A stretch of 64,000 nucleotides of DNA from Saccharibacillus sp. CPCC 101409. Its GTDB lineage: Bacteria; Bacillota; Bacilli; Paenibacillales; Paenibacillaceae. The notes beneath the pieces were generated by a model. That model saw only the letters and a list, made by a program, of their open reading frames with translations, did no database searches and had not been told where the DNA came from. The DNA is taken from assembly GCF_030518235.1 (NCBI RefSeq), contig NZ_JAULSA010000007.1:205986-269985 (forward strand), read 5' to 3'. The translations under genes and the position numbers were made by a program. Below are positions 33,202 through 40,931 of the stretch, one piece after another. The number at the start of each line of letters is the position of its first letter. Within the stretch, counting starts at the first letter, position 1.

Positions 33202-34140
33202 TTATTTTGCGTCTTTCAGGGCTTGTTCGGCCAGTTGGAGATACGAAGCGACATGGATCGTTACGCCGCTGATTGCGTCGGTCGTTCCGTCTTCTTTCGT
33301 TTCGACGGCGGCCGGATCTTGTTTCTCGATCACGTATTGTTCGGCTTTTTGCGCTTCTTCGTGCCATTCGGCCTGCGCTCCGCCTTTTTCTTTCATGCCG
33401 TATTTGCCGTCTTTGGAGTAGGCTTTCTTGTCGTCGCCGTCTTTGTTCACGCCGCTGAAGTTAACCGCTGCGATCTTGCCGGCTACGACGGTCACGTCGG
33501 CTGTTTCTTTCCAGCCGCTTTCGGCGTCGAAGTCCGCGGCTTCCGCATGGTACGCGCCGTCTTTGTAAGGACCCGCTTCAACCGGACCGGCCGCCAGAGC
33601 TTCCTCGGCAAGTTTCGTGAAATCATTCACGTGAACGGATACACCGGAAACGACGTCGGTATGGCCTTCGGCATCGGTCGTGATCTTCGCCGGGTCTTGG
33701 TTGTCGATCAGGTACTGTTCGACTTTCTCGGCTTGTTCGTGCCATTCGGACGAAGCGCCGCCGGCTTTCATGCCGTATTTGCCTTCTTCGGAGTAGGTTT
33801 TCTTGTCCGGTCCGGCGTTGATGCTCGTTGCGCTCCAGGTAGCGTCGGCGATCTTGCCGCCTTCAACCTGCAGAATCACGTAAGGCTGCCAGCCGGATTC
33901 TTCATCCATGTCGCCCTGAGCGAAGTACATGCCGTCCTGGAGATCCCCGGCTGCCGGTTCTTCGGCCGCAGGCTCTTCCGCCGCCGGTTCTTCGGCTGCC
34001 GGTGTTTCGGTCTTCGTTTCCGTTTGTGCAGGCTTGTCGGTCGTTGCCGTTTGCGCGTCTTCCGTTTTGTTTCCGCACGCGGCGAGCGTACCCATCAGCA
34101 GGATGCTGCACATCAGGACGGACCAGCTTTTCATTTTCAT
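33202..34140 (-). CDS. pplA-like: FMN-binding lipoprotein with two flavinylation domains (PplA-like)
   Basis: The 312-aa protein starts 7 nt after GGAGGGG. The signal peptide ends in lipobox LAAC (Cys22). A disordered Thr/Glu/Pro/Ala linker contains three EEPAA repeats. Two FMN_bind domains follow, each ending in a flavin attachment motif: D162-VVSGVS (acceptor Ser168) and D288-AISGVT (acceptor Thr294). FMN would be attached covalently by an ApbE-type flavin transferase, none of which is in this window. As in Listeria PplA, the protein should sit on the outer membrane face and pass electrons from quinol to extracellular acceptors. A candidate Fnr site lies upstream. Confidence 0.9.
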   Translation of the reverse strand: MKMKSWSVLMCSILLMGTLAACGNKTEDAQTATTDKPAQTETKTETPAAEEPAAEEPAAEEPAAGDLQDGMYFAQGDMDEESGWQPYVILQVEGGKIADATWSATSINAGPDKKTYSEEGKYGMKAGGASSEWHEQAEKVEQYLIDNQDPAKITTDAEGHTDVVSGVSVHVNDFTKLAEEALAAGPVEAGPYKDGAYHAEAADFDAESGWKETADVTVVAGKIAAVNFSGVNKDGDDKKAYSKDGKYGMKEKGGAQAEWHEEAQKAEQYVIEKQDPAAVETKEDGTTDAISGVTIHVASYLQLAEQALKDAK

Positions 34141-34183
34141 TCGTTACCCCTCCGTTTTGTCTGAATGAACCGTTTAAACGATC

Positions 34184-34203
34184 ATCGGTTTTCCGAAAAC
34201 GAT
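34184..34203. promoter_or_regulatory. Imperfect palindrome in the flavin-lipoprotein leader
   Basis: ATCGGTTTTCCGAAAACGAT is an imperfect 20-bp inverted repeat about 45 bp upstream of the lipoprotein start, downstream of the predicted transcription start. It could be an operator or a weak RNA hairpin. Confidence 0.35.
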
Positions 34204-34292
34204 CACGTCCGGCCGGCTTCATCCATTCAAAACATTGCGGCTGGAGGACGATGTCCGGGTGATTCTTTGCTTCCGTCATCGTTTTCGTACAA

Positions 34293-34335
34293 AGAATAAC
34301 ATACAATTTGAAGTATTCAAGTGACAAAAATCACA
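34293..34335 (-). promoter_or_regulatory. Candidate Fnr-activated promoter of the flavin lipoprotein
   Basis: On the minus strand TGTGA-TTTTTG-TCACT (34320-34335) matches the Bacillus Fnr consensus TGTGA-N6-TCACA in nine of ten positions. A TATTCT -10 element lies at 34293-34298. If transcription starts near 34286, the palindrome is centred at about -41.5, the class-II activator position, and no good -35 box is present. The rest of 34141-34497 holds no gene. Confidence 0.55.
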
Positions 34336-34497
34336 AAGTATGTGGCAAATGTCTCACAATCAAGCAAACAGGCATAAAGACTCAGGCAAAATGAAAAAGT
34401 AAGGGGTTTCCCTGAGAAGGCAGGCGGGGATTCAGCATAAAGTAGGCCGGGTAATTTAAAATTGAACGGATATACAATCCAGTAAGGAGTGAGCCTC

Positions 34498-34725
34498 ATG
34501 ACGAATCCGATCGAAACCAAAGTAATCAAAGGCAGATGGAACCAGACGCGCGACGAAGCGAAGAAACAGTGGAGCAAGCTGACCGAAGACGATTTGACGT
34601 ATATCGATGGAGAAAAGGAAAGGCTCATCGAAAAAGTGCGCGAACGATACGGACACGACGCCGAATCGGCGGAACTCGAATATAAGTCCTGGGCGTCCGC
34701 GCTCACGACGGGAAGCGATCGTTAA
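34498..34725 (+). CDS. csbD-like: CsbD family stress protein
   Basis: This 75-aa, highly charged helical protein has the CsbD pattern: KGRWNQTRDEAKKQWSKLTEDDLTYIDGEKERLIEK. CsbD proteins are general-stress (sigma-B-type) proteins of unknown molecular function. ATG follows TAAGGAG by 8 nt. Upstream, GTTTCC at 34406 and GGGGAT at 34426, 14 bp apart, are a weak match to a sigma-B promoter. The gene is monocistronic. Confidence 0.85.
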   Translation: MTNPIETKVIKGRWNQTRDEAKKQWSKLTEDDLTYIDGEKERLIEKVRERYGHDAESAELEYKSWASALTTGSDR

Positions 34726-34860
34726 GAGATTCCGTTCTCGACGCCGCTTTTTCGCCCGGCGGGCACGTTGATCCGCCTCGGCGTTCGCTAACGCAAAGCG
34801 GGGAACGGGGCGCTTTTTCTTTTACAACCAAGATCGAACTCGCAAAAGGGAGGGACGGTT

Positions 34861-35118
34861 ATGTACGAATCTTATATCGTATCCGGCAGGGTCGTCGAGC
34901 GGCGGGGAGACACGGTCATCACGGTGCAGGGAGACGTTGTAAGTTCTTATCATCTGCGTTACTATGCGATGCCGGCCGGCGAGGAAGCCGCGGACGGGGA
35001 GGTCCTTCAGGGTCCGACCGAATCGGCGGCCGAACCGTTTATCCTTCCCAAGTTGAAAAAGCCTCTGTTCTCGCATCGTCCGGGACACGGACACAAAAAA
35101 AGTGCTTTTCGCGCCTGA
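34861..35118 (+). CDS. Small hypothetical protein
   Basis: The 85-aa protein follows GGGAGGG. The N-terminal 35 residues form a beta-rich segment (YIVSGRVVERRGDTVITVQGD). The middle is acidic, and the last 20 residues are basic and His-rich (LFSHRPGHGHKKSAFRA), encoded within the first arm of the terminator. No family is recognised. It is convergent with the acetyltransferase gene. Confidence 0.5.
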   Translation: MYESYIVSGRVVERRGDTVITVQGDVVSSYHLRYYAMPAGEEAADGEVLQGPTESAAEPFILPKLKKPLFSHRPGHGHKKSAFRA

Positions 35119-35139
35119 CGGCGCGGAAAGCACTTTTTT
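35096..35139. terminator. Bidirectional terminator
   Basis: Arms AAAAAGTGCTTTTCGCGCC and GGCGCGGAAAGCACTTTTT flank a TGAC loop; A and T runs on the two sides serve the convergent genes at 34861 and 35246. Confidence 0.9.
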
Positions 35140-35245
35140 GCGTGAACAGGCGCCGCTCTGGGAATACGAGTGTATGCGGGTACCCCGCGGACGGCGGGAA
35201 AGCGGCCATCGATCTTCGCCGCGAACCTTTCGGCTGGTTACGCTT

Positions 35246-35914
35246 TTACAGAGGCAGCAGATCTACGCCGCTCCGGCGTTCGAGCGCTTGCACCATTTCC
35301 GTCCACTGCGCGGGTTTCGGCTCAAGCACGCTGTAGTACGCGCGCAGAAATTTGGCGACGAACGGTCCGGGCAGCGAAGGCGTTTCCCGGTAGGGAAGGA
35401 AGCACAGATCCAGTCCGCCGACCGCTTCGCCGTCTCCCTGCCAGGACGGGTGGACGTAAGCGAAGTCGAGACGGCGGTAGCCGAGATGGGCCAGCACTTC
35501 GCGCCGCACGAACGGGTCCATCGGCTTCACGCCGCCGAATTCGTGATCGCCGGAGCGGTACGGATCGTAGATCTCCGCGAACATGCCGCTCAGCGTTCCG
35601 CCGGCTGCGGCGGCCAGGCTTTGCAGATCGGCTTCGCGCCGCTTCGCCAGGAAAGGACCGATGCCCAGACCCGGCCGCCCGATAATCGTGAAGTCGGTCA
35701 TCGCAATATCGTCTTCCGGATAGTAGCGGTATTCCGTAGCGCCCACCACTTCGCCTGCGTGCACCGCGACAAAGACGCGGATGCCCGGGTCCCGCAGCGG
35801 CTCCCGCCACAGTTCGAACGCCAGCACTTCCTCCGGCGGGAAAATTTCGCTCATCAGCCGGTGCAGCCCGGCGAACAGCGGATCGTCAAGATCGTTGACG
35901 CGAATGTATTCCAT
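35246..35914 (-). CDS. GNAT family acetyltransferase
   Basis: This 222-aa protein has a GNAT-like core: VFVAVHAGEVVGATEYRYYPEDDIAMTDFTIIGRPGLGIG near 45-88 (beta4 and pyrophosphate-loop region), followed by a long C-terminal domain unlike simple GNATs. ATG at 35914 has GGAGGG 6 nt upstream; the ATG at 35920 directly abuts that site. It is the last of three minus-strand genes (nitrilase-fold hydrolase, GNAT, GNAT) and probably belongs to their operon. The substrate is unknown. Confidence 0.72.
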   Translation of the reverse strand: MEYIRVNDLDDPLFAGLHRLMSEIFPPEEVLAFELWREPLRDPGIRVFVAVHAGEVVGATEYRYYPEDDIAMTDFTIIGRPGLGIGPFLAKRREADLQSLAAAAGGTLSGMFAEIYDPYRSGDHEFGGVKPMDPFVRREVLAHLGYRRLDFAYVHPSWQGDGEAVGGLDLCFLPYRETPSLPGPFVAKFLRAYYSVLEPKPAQWTEMVQALERRSGVDLLPL

Positions 35915-36023
35915 ATCCATCCCTCCGAGTATCCTCGTTTAATCGAGACAAGTAATTGAGAAAAGCCGCCGTGCCGTCAAAGAAATTTCGTACAGCCCAT
36001 ATGCCTATGTTGACAGGTCTATA

Positions 36024-36752
36024 TTATAGAGGGAACGCATCCGGACGAACGTCTGCGGAATGCCGAAACGGATTGCGCCATTCCATCAGCAGCGCGCAGC
36101 CGGCGGACTCTTCGTCGTCCAGATAGTCCCGTGCCACGGCCACGGGCAGACGCCCGCAGCGCAGCAGGAAGCCGACGACGGGATCGCGTCGTTCGCCGCT
36201 CAGCACCGCCTCGACATACTCTTCCGGCGTCAGTTCGGCCGCGGCCCGCCCGTAACCGGGCATGCGCGCGCCGCCCAGCAGCCGGTCGAGCCCCAGTTCG
36301 ACGACCAGTTCGTAAGCCGCCTGGAGCATCTGCTTGCCCAGCCCCAATCCGCGCGCGGACGGAGAAACGCCGATATCCACTACGTAAAGCGTATTACCAT
36401 CCGGGGCGTGCGTGCCGATATATCCGTTATCGGTCATTTCGGCCCAGGTGTGCCGGAGCCGGTCGGGAGCCGTTAAGTCGATCGACGCGATCATGGTGGT
36501 CAGCGAGCCGACGACCGCTCCGCCGATCTCGGCGCACAGCATGCCCTGCGGGAACCGCCGCAAATGATTCAGCAGCTGCTCGCGGTTCCACCACAATTCG
36601 GACGGATACGGCGGCGGGAAGCATTCGCGCTGAATCCGGATCAACGCTTCGATATCGTCTTCGCGGTAATTGCGGATCGTCAGGCGCTCCGGTTTGTTGT
36701 CGCGATAAACGAAGCAGCTTTTCTCATAGGAAGAAAAGTCCGCCTGATTCAT
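36024..36752 (-). CDS. GNAT acetyltransferase paired with a nitrilase-fold hydrolase
   Basis: This 242-aa acetyltransferase starts 8 nt after AAAGGAGG. LTIRNYREDDIEALIRIQRECFP opens the fold, and VVDIGVSPSARGLGLGKQML (about 120-140) contains the acetyl-CoA loop. The hydrolase gene ends 51 bp upstream. In Bacillus subtilis YhcX the same two domains are fused in one protein, with the GNAT first and the carbon-nitrogen hydrolase second. Here they are separate genes in the opposite order, which supports a shared pathway with an unknown amide or N-acyl substrate. Confidence 0.85.
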   Translation of the reverse strand: MNQADFSSYEKSCFVYRDNKPERLTIRNYREDDIEALIRIQRECFPPPYPSELWWNREQLLNHLRRFPQGMLCAEIGGAVVGSLTTMIASIDLTAPDRLRHTWAEMTDNGYIGTHAPDGNTLYVVDIGVSPSARGLGLGKQMLQAAYELVVELGLDRLLGGARMPGYGRAAAELTPEEYVEAVLSGERRDPVVGFLLRCGRLPVAVARDYLDDEESAGCALLMEWRNPFRHSADVRPDAFPL

Positions 36753-36803
36753 AAGGTTTCCTCCTTTCGGCGAAAGCCGGGTTCGGCGGGTTTGAAAAAA
36801 AGT

Positions 36804-37661
36804 CTAAGACCAATCCGTATACAGATCGGTGCGGCGGTCGCGCCAGGTCGTCACGGAGCCTTTTTCGCGCACCTCGTTCAGCAGTTCGAGATCCAGATCG
36901 GCCGCAATAATCATGTCGTCGTTGATCTCGCCTTCGGCCACGATGCCGCGCGGCGGGAACGGGACGTCGTTCGGCGAGATGACCGCCGCCTGTCCGAAGT
37001 TGCCGCGCATAAAGTCGACCGTCGGCAGCGAACCGACCGTGCCGGTCGTCACGACGTAGACCTGGTTCTCGATCGCGCGGGCGTGGCAGGTATAGCGCAC
37101 GCGGTGGAAACCGTGCCGGTCGTCCGTGCAGGACGGACAGAAGATCACGTCGGCGCCTTTTGCGCGGGCCATGCGGACGATCTCGGGAAACTCGATATCG
37201 TAGCAGGTCAGCAGCGCGATCCTGCCCTTGGACGTTTCGAATACCGAAAGACCGTCGCCGCGCGCCATGTTCCATTCGTGCGCTTCGGTCGGCGTGATAT
37301 GGATTTTCTCCTGCGTTTCGATCCGGCCGTCCGGGAAAAAGAGGTGCGCGGTATTGTACAGTTTGTCTGCGCGGCGCACCACATGCGTTCCGGCGATAAT
37401 GTGCATGCCGGAGTCGGCGGCCAGGCGGCGAAACAAATCGGTGTACTCCGGCGTATAATCAGGCAGGCGCTCTATGCCCTGCGCAAGCCCGTCTTCGCCG
37501 GGGATGGACAGAAGCTGGGTCGTGAAGAACTCGGGGAACAGCAGAAATTCCGTTTCGAACTCCTGCGCCGTTTTTACATAATGCTCCGCCTGCGCGGCGA
37601 ACTCGCCGAACGAAGCGATCGTATGCAGATGATACTGCACGGCGGCTGCGCGTATTTTCAT
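36804..37661 (-). CDS. Carbon-nitrogen hydrolase (nitrilase superfamily)
   Basis: The 285-aa amidase-type enzyme has the full catalytic triad: Glu44 in LFPEFF, Lys119 in EKIHITP and Cys153 in LTCYDIEFPE. The start follows AAGGAGG by 7 nt. Sequence around the triad fits the YhcX-type branch rather than true nitrilases, so an amide substrate is expected. It leads the three-gene operon with two GNATs. Confidence 0.88.
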   Translation of the reverse strand: MKIRAAAVQYHLHTIASFGEFAAQAEHYVKTAQEFETEFLLFPEFFTTQLLSIPGEDGLAQGIERLPDYTPEYTDLFRRLAADSGMHIIAGTHVVRRADKLYNTAHLFFPDGRIETQEKIHITPTEAHEWNMARGDGLSVFETSKGRIALLTCYDIEFPEIVRMARAKGADVIFCPSCTDDRHGFHRVRYTCHARAIENQVYVVTTGTVGSLPTVDFMRGNFGQAAVISPNDVPFPPRGIVAEGEINDDMIIAADLDLELLNEVREKGSVTTWRDRRTDLYTDWS

Positions 37662-37759
37662 GGGAATCCTCCTTATACGGCATCGAGATTCTGCGCGGTA
37701 GTCCGACGCTGGCACCATCATAACAAATGTGCGGGACGCTCACCAACCCCGTGCCTGCC

Positions 37760-37787
37760 TTGACAGATATTGTATTGCGTATAGAAT
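37760..37787 (+). promoter_or_regulatory. Sigma-A promoter of the sensor kinase gene
   Basis: Consensus TTGACA (37760-37765), a 16-bp spacer and TAGAAT (37782-37787) lie about 125 bp before the kinase start and divergent from the hydrolase operon. Confidence 0.75.
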
Positions 37788-37912
37788 TAAAAGATCATAC
37801 GTTCGAAACTTGAAAAACGCACTTCCCGCCGGAACTTCATGGTATGATGGGACAAAGTGCGATTCAAACAAAGACCGCCGGAACGGAAGATTCGGGAAAT
37901 TGAGGCGAAGAG

Positions 37913-39307
37913 ATGGAATTTTCGAAAATGTTTGCGCAAAATATGGCCATGCTGATTACGTGCGCCTATCTTGCAAATCTACTCTATAAGTATGCCATTT
38001 ATCGCATGCCGGCCGGCTTCAAATACATCGGATCGGTGCTGCTGCTGATCGCGGGCGGGTGGATCGCCACGCTGTTCGGTTTCCAGCTTACGAAAGATGT
38101 TATTTTCGACATGCGCATCGTTCCGTTGCTGATTGCGATCTTCGTTTACCGGAGTCCGACGATCGTGTTTATGGTGGGACTGGGCATCGGGCTGACCCGT
38201 TTTGCGTTCGGGTGGAGCGAAGCGGCCATGGCCGGGTTTATCAACCTGACGATCCTGGGCGCTGCCGGCGCTCTGCTGAATGTGTGGCTTCGTCGCAGCC
38301 GGTTCGGATTCCCGGCTCAGGCCGCGATCGCAATCGGGATCATCAACCTGCTGAACTGCGTGAATATCACGATCTTCGGCGTAATTCCGAAAGCGTATTA
38401 TTGGACGCATATCGTACCTTACGCGCTGCCGACCAGTATCGTGCTGTGCGCCGCTTTCGCTTTTATGCTGCGGGATTTCCAGAAAGACCAGCAGAGAACG
38501 ATCCAGCTTGCCGAAGCGAACCGGCTGCTCCAGAAGCAGACGGAAGAGCTGAGCAAGAACAAGATCGTGCTGGAAGACCGGGCCAAGCAGCTGCTGCTCG
38601 CTTCCCAGTACAAATCCGAATTTCTGGCCAATATGTCGCACGAGCTGCGAACCCCGCTGAACAGCATTATCAACCTGGCCCAGTTTATCTCCGATTCGGC
38701 CGAGGACACGCCGAGCGAAGAAATGGCGCGCTACGGGGAATTGATTTTCCATTCGGGCGAGGATCTGCTGAAGATTATCAACGATATTCTCGATTTGTCC
38801 AAAGTCGAAGCTGGCAAACTGGAGATTTCGAGCGAGGATATCAGCTTGTTCGAGGTGCCGGGCTGGGTCGGACCTTACTTCGAACTGACGGCGCAGCGCA
38901 AACAGCTTGCCTTCGATATTCGCGTGGACGACAATCTGCCCGAGGTGATTCATTCCGATCCGCAGCGCCTCCAGCAAATCCTGCGCAACCTGCTGTCCAA
39001 CGCTTTCAAGTTTACCGAAAAAGGCGGCGTGGAGCTGCGCGTCTACCGGGCGTCGGAGCCGCAGCTCAAAGGGGAGTGGCTCGTATTCGCCGTGCGCGAC
39101 ACGGGAATCGGGATCGCCGCCGAGAAGCACTATACGATCTTCGAAGCGTTCCAGCAGGCCGACGTCACCATCAGCAAAAAGTACGGCGGCACGGGCCTTG
39201 GCCTGTCGATCAGCCGCGATCTGTCCCGCCTGCTGGGCGGATTTATCCGCATGGAGAGCGTCGAAGGCAAAGGAAGCACGTTCTCGCTGTTCCTGCCGCT
39301 GCTTTGA
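37913..39307 (+). CDS. Membrane sensor histidine kinase (5TMR-type)
   Basis: The 464-aa protein has an N-terminal sensor of five to six membrane helices (residues 10-185) resembling the 5TMR-LYT sensor, then a coiled coil (195-230). HisKA follows with the phosphorylated His243 in SHELRTPLN, and HATPase_c has N-box LLSNAFKFT, G1 RDTGIGI and G2 GGTGLGLSI. No response regulator is adjacent, so it is an orphan kinase here. The ribosome binding site (TTGAGG) is weak. The signal is unknown; the LytS-type sensor suggests cell-envelope status or a small metabolite. Confidence 0.87.
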   Translation: MEFSKMFAQNMAMLITCAYLANLLYKYAIYRMPAGFKYIGSVLLLIAGGWIATLFGFQLTKDVIFDMRIVPLLIAIFVYRSPTIVFMVGLGIGLTRFAFGWSEAAMAGFINLTILGAAGALLNVWLRRSRFGFPAQAAIAIGIINLLNCVNITIFGVIPKAYYWTHIVPYALPTSIVLCAAFAFMLRDFQKDQQRTIQLAEANRLLQKQTEELSKNKIVLEDRAKQLLLASQYKSEFLANMSHELRTPLNSIINLAQFISDSAEDTPSEEMARYGELIFHSGEDLLKIINDILDLSKVEAGKLEISSEDISLFEVPGWVGPYFELTAQRKQLAFDIRVDDNLPEVIHSDPQRLQQILRNLLSNAFKFTEKGGVELRVYRASEPQLKGEWLVFAVRDTGIGIAAEKHYTIFEAFQQADVTISKKYGGTGLGLSISRDLSRLLGGFIRMESVEGKGSTFSLFLPLL

Positions 39308-39471
39308 ACGGGTTTGCCGGACAGAAGGCGCGGCCCGGACTTTTCGCGGCCGCGGCTTGATTGACGCGGTCCGACCGCTTAAACTGTCTGTATGTGCAAA
39401 CGGAATCCGCCGCCCTGTCCGGCACGCGCCGGAGGGCGGCGGTTCGAATTCAAGCCAAAGGATGGGATCAT

Positions 39472-39861
39472 ATGCCGAACAGCAAAAAACCAATCTCCAC
39501 CGACCAGGCGCCGGGCGCGATCGGCCCTTACTCGCAGGCCGTTTCCGCCGGGCCTTTTATCTTCGCCTCCGGCCAGCTCGGACTGAACCCGCAAACGGGA
39601 GAATTCCCGTCCGGCGTCGAAGCGCAGACCAAGCAGTCGCTCGATAACGTGCGAGCGATTCTCGAAGCCGCCGGCAGCGGCCTCGACAAAGTCGTCAAAG
39701 CGACCGTTTTCCTCAAAGACATGAACGACTTCGCCAAAGTCAACGCCGTGTACGGCAGCTTCTTCAGCCAGCCTTACCCGGCCCGCAGCGCCGTCGAAGT
39801 GGCCCGTCTGCCCAAAGACGCGCTGGTCGAGATCGAAGTTATCGCGCTGGCGTCGGTTTAA
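39472..39861 (+). CDS. ridA: RidA/YjgF enamine deaminase
   Basis: This 129-aa protein contains the RidA signature: QAPGAIGPYSQAV, FIFASGQLGLNPQTGEF, and the substrate-carboxylate Arg in YPARSAVEVARLP. It hydrolyses reactive enamine/imine intermediates such as 2-aminoacrylate made by PLP enzymes, as a cytosolic trimer. The start follows AAAGGATGGG. It is monocistronic, ending at the strong terminator at 39944. Confidence 0.93.
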   Translation: MPNSKKPISTDQAPGAIGPYSQAVSAGPFIFASGQLGLNPQTGEFPSGVEAQTKQSLDNVRAILEAAGSGLDKVVKATVFLKDMNDFAKVNAVYGSFFSQPYPARSAVEVARLPKDALVEIEVIALASV

Positions 39862-39943
39862 GCCGAAGCCGTCATACAATTACCCGGCAGCCCGTTAAAG
39901 GGTCACGGAACGTCTTAGTGCCAGCTCCGCGCAGTGCGCATAC

Positions 39944-39986
39944 AAAAAACCTCCTTCCCGCTTCGAAGCGGGAAGGAGGTTTTTTT
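39944..39986 (+). terminator. Terminator after ridA
   Basis: ACCTCCTTCCCGC and GCGGGAAGGAGGT pair around TTCGAA with A and T runs outside. Confidence 0.92.
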
Positions 39987-40125
39987 GCTGCTTGAGCGAT
40001 ACTGATTACAAGGAGCAAACTCTCATATAGATGGCCGACAGCGGAATAATCCCGATACAACTTGCAGAACCCAACGCCTCGCCCGAATACTCCGCCGCCG
40101 AACTGGCCCTGCCGCCTGTTATGCC

Positions 40126-40325
40126 TTTGCCAGATTGACTTTTCTGCAACGTAGAAGAGGATTTGCAGATATCGAACGAGCCAGATTGCTTTTTATGCAA
40201 CGTACGGAGGGAGATTGCTCCGATTTCACCCATTTTGGATTTCTACATTGCCGAAAAGTCAACGTAACTTTGAAAACAATCGATATAAGCCCTCTACGCT
40301 GCCTTTTCAGCAACGTAAGAAAGCC
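40126..40325. repeat. Array of four TACRTTGC hairpin units
   Basis: Units of the family ATTGCTTTTTCNGCAACGTAG lie at about 40131 and 40188 (forward) and 40243 and 40297 (reverse, CTACATTGCCGAAAAGTCAA type), about 55 bp apart. The arms TACRTTG and CAACGTA are complementary. A second array is at 52165. Confidence 0.75.
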
Positions 40326-40339
40326 AGCCGGCTTTTGCC

Positions 40340-40636
40340 CCTCGGACTTCGCGGGCCCAGTCCCGCTCCGCCGCCGCCGCAGTCCGCGAAGCCAGGCCCC
40401 CCGGCCGCCGCCGCTCCGCCCCTGCCCTCCGCGGAGCCAGACGCGCCTCGGCCGCCGCTGCTCCGCCCCCACGCCCAGCGGCCGCTTCCCGCCGGGAAAC
40501 GCAGGCGCCCGGCAGCCTCGCCCTCCGCCCTACCCCTGCATGGAGCGGGACGCCCTTCGGGCGCGTCCCGCTCCTGCGACCGCCCTGCGGAGCCCGCGAA
40601 GGGCGGAGCGGCCCACCCTCGCGGCGGGACTCCGCA
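40340..40636. other. Very GC-rich non-coding spacer
   Basis: Nearly 300 bp of CCG/GCC-rich sequence carries several short palindromes such as CGCCCTTCGGGCG. Frames are open on several strands because stop codons are rare in it. None has a ribosome binding site or a protein-like composition, so I see no gene. Confidence 0.5.
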
Positions 40637-40759
40637 GGGGCGGACGTTTGAGGCGAACAGCGGAGCGGCCGCCTTCTAAAACCGGGAAATCCCCACTGGC
40701 TCTTCCACCAATCGGAATTTCCCGGTTTTAGCGAGCGGGGGAGCCCAAACGTCCGCCCC
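40637..40759. repeat. 123-bp nested palindrome
   Basis: An outer 14-bp stem, GGGGCGGACGTTTG (40637) with CAAACGTCCGCCCC (40746), encloses an inner stem CTAAAACCGGGAAAT (40676) with ATTTCCCGGTTTTAG (40717) and a loop of about 21 bases. Both stems are perfect or nearly so. The whole could form a cruciform or long RNA hairpin; no T run follows. Confidence 0.75.
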
Positions 40760-40832
40760 CACCGCCGAGCCCCCTCCAAGACGCTCCCCCTAACTCCACG
40801 CTCCCAGAGGCGAGTCCCGCGCCTCCGGGCGA

Positions 40833-40928
40833 CTTGTTTCAATCAGAGCTTCGGTTACGCCCGGCCGAATTGCACCTAAACCGTGTGCAGTTCAGCCGAA
40901 TGAAAGCCTGATATTTAAGTGAAACAAG
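40833..40928. mobile_element. CTTGTTTCA-ended 96-bp element, copy 1
   Basis: Terminal inverted repeats CTTGTTTCA and TGAAACAAG flank a hairpin built on GCACCTAAACCGTGTGC. Its homologue, inverted, is at 55111 with TTGTCTCA/TGAGACAA ends. Size and ends are those of a MITE or REP element. Confidence 0.65.
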
Positions 40929-40931
40929 CTG

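Noticed and set aside
40135..40731. Open frame of 198 codons in the GC-rich spacer
   Set aside because: It starts in the TACRTTGC array, crosses stop-poor CCG-rich DNA and the nested palindrome; composition is not protein-like.
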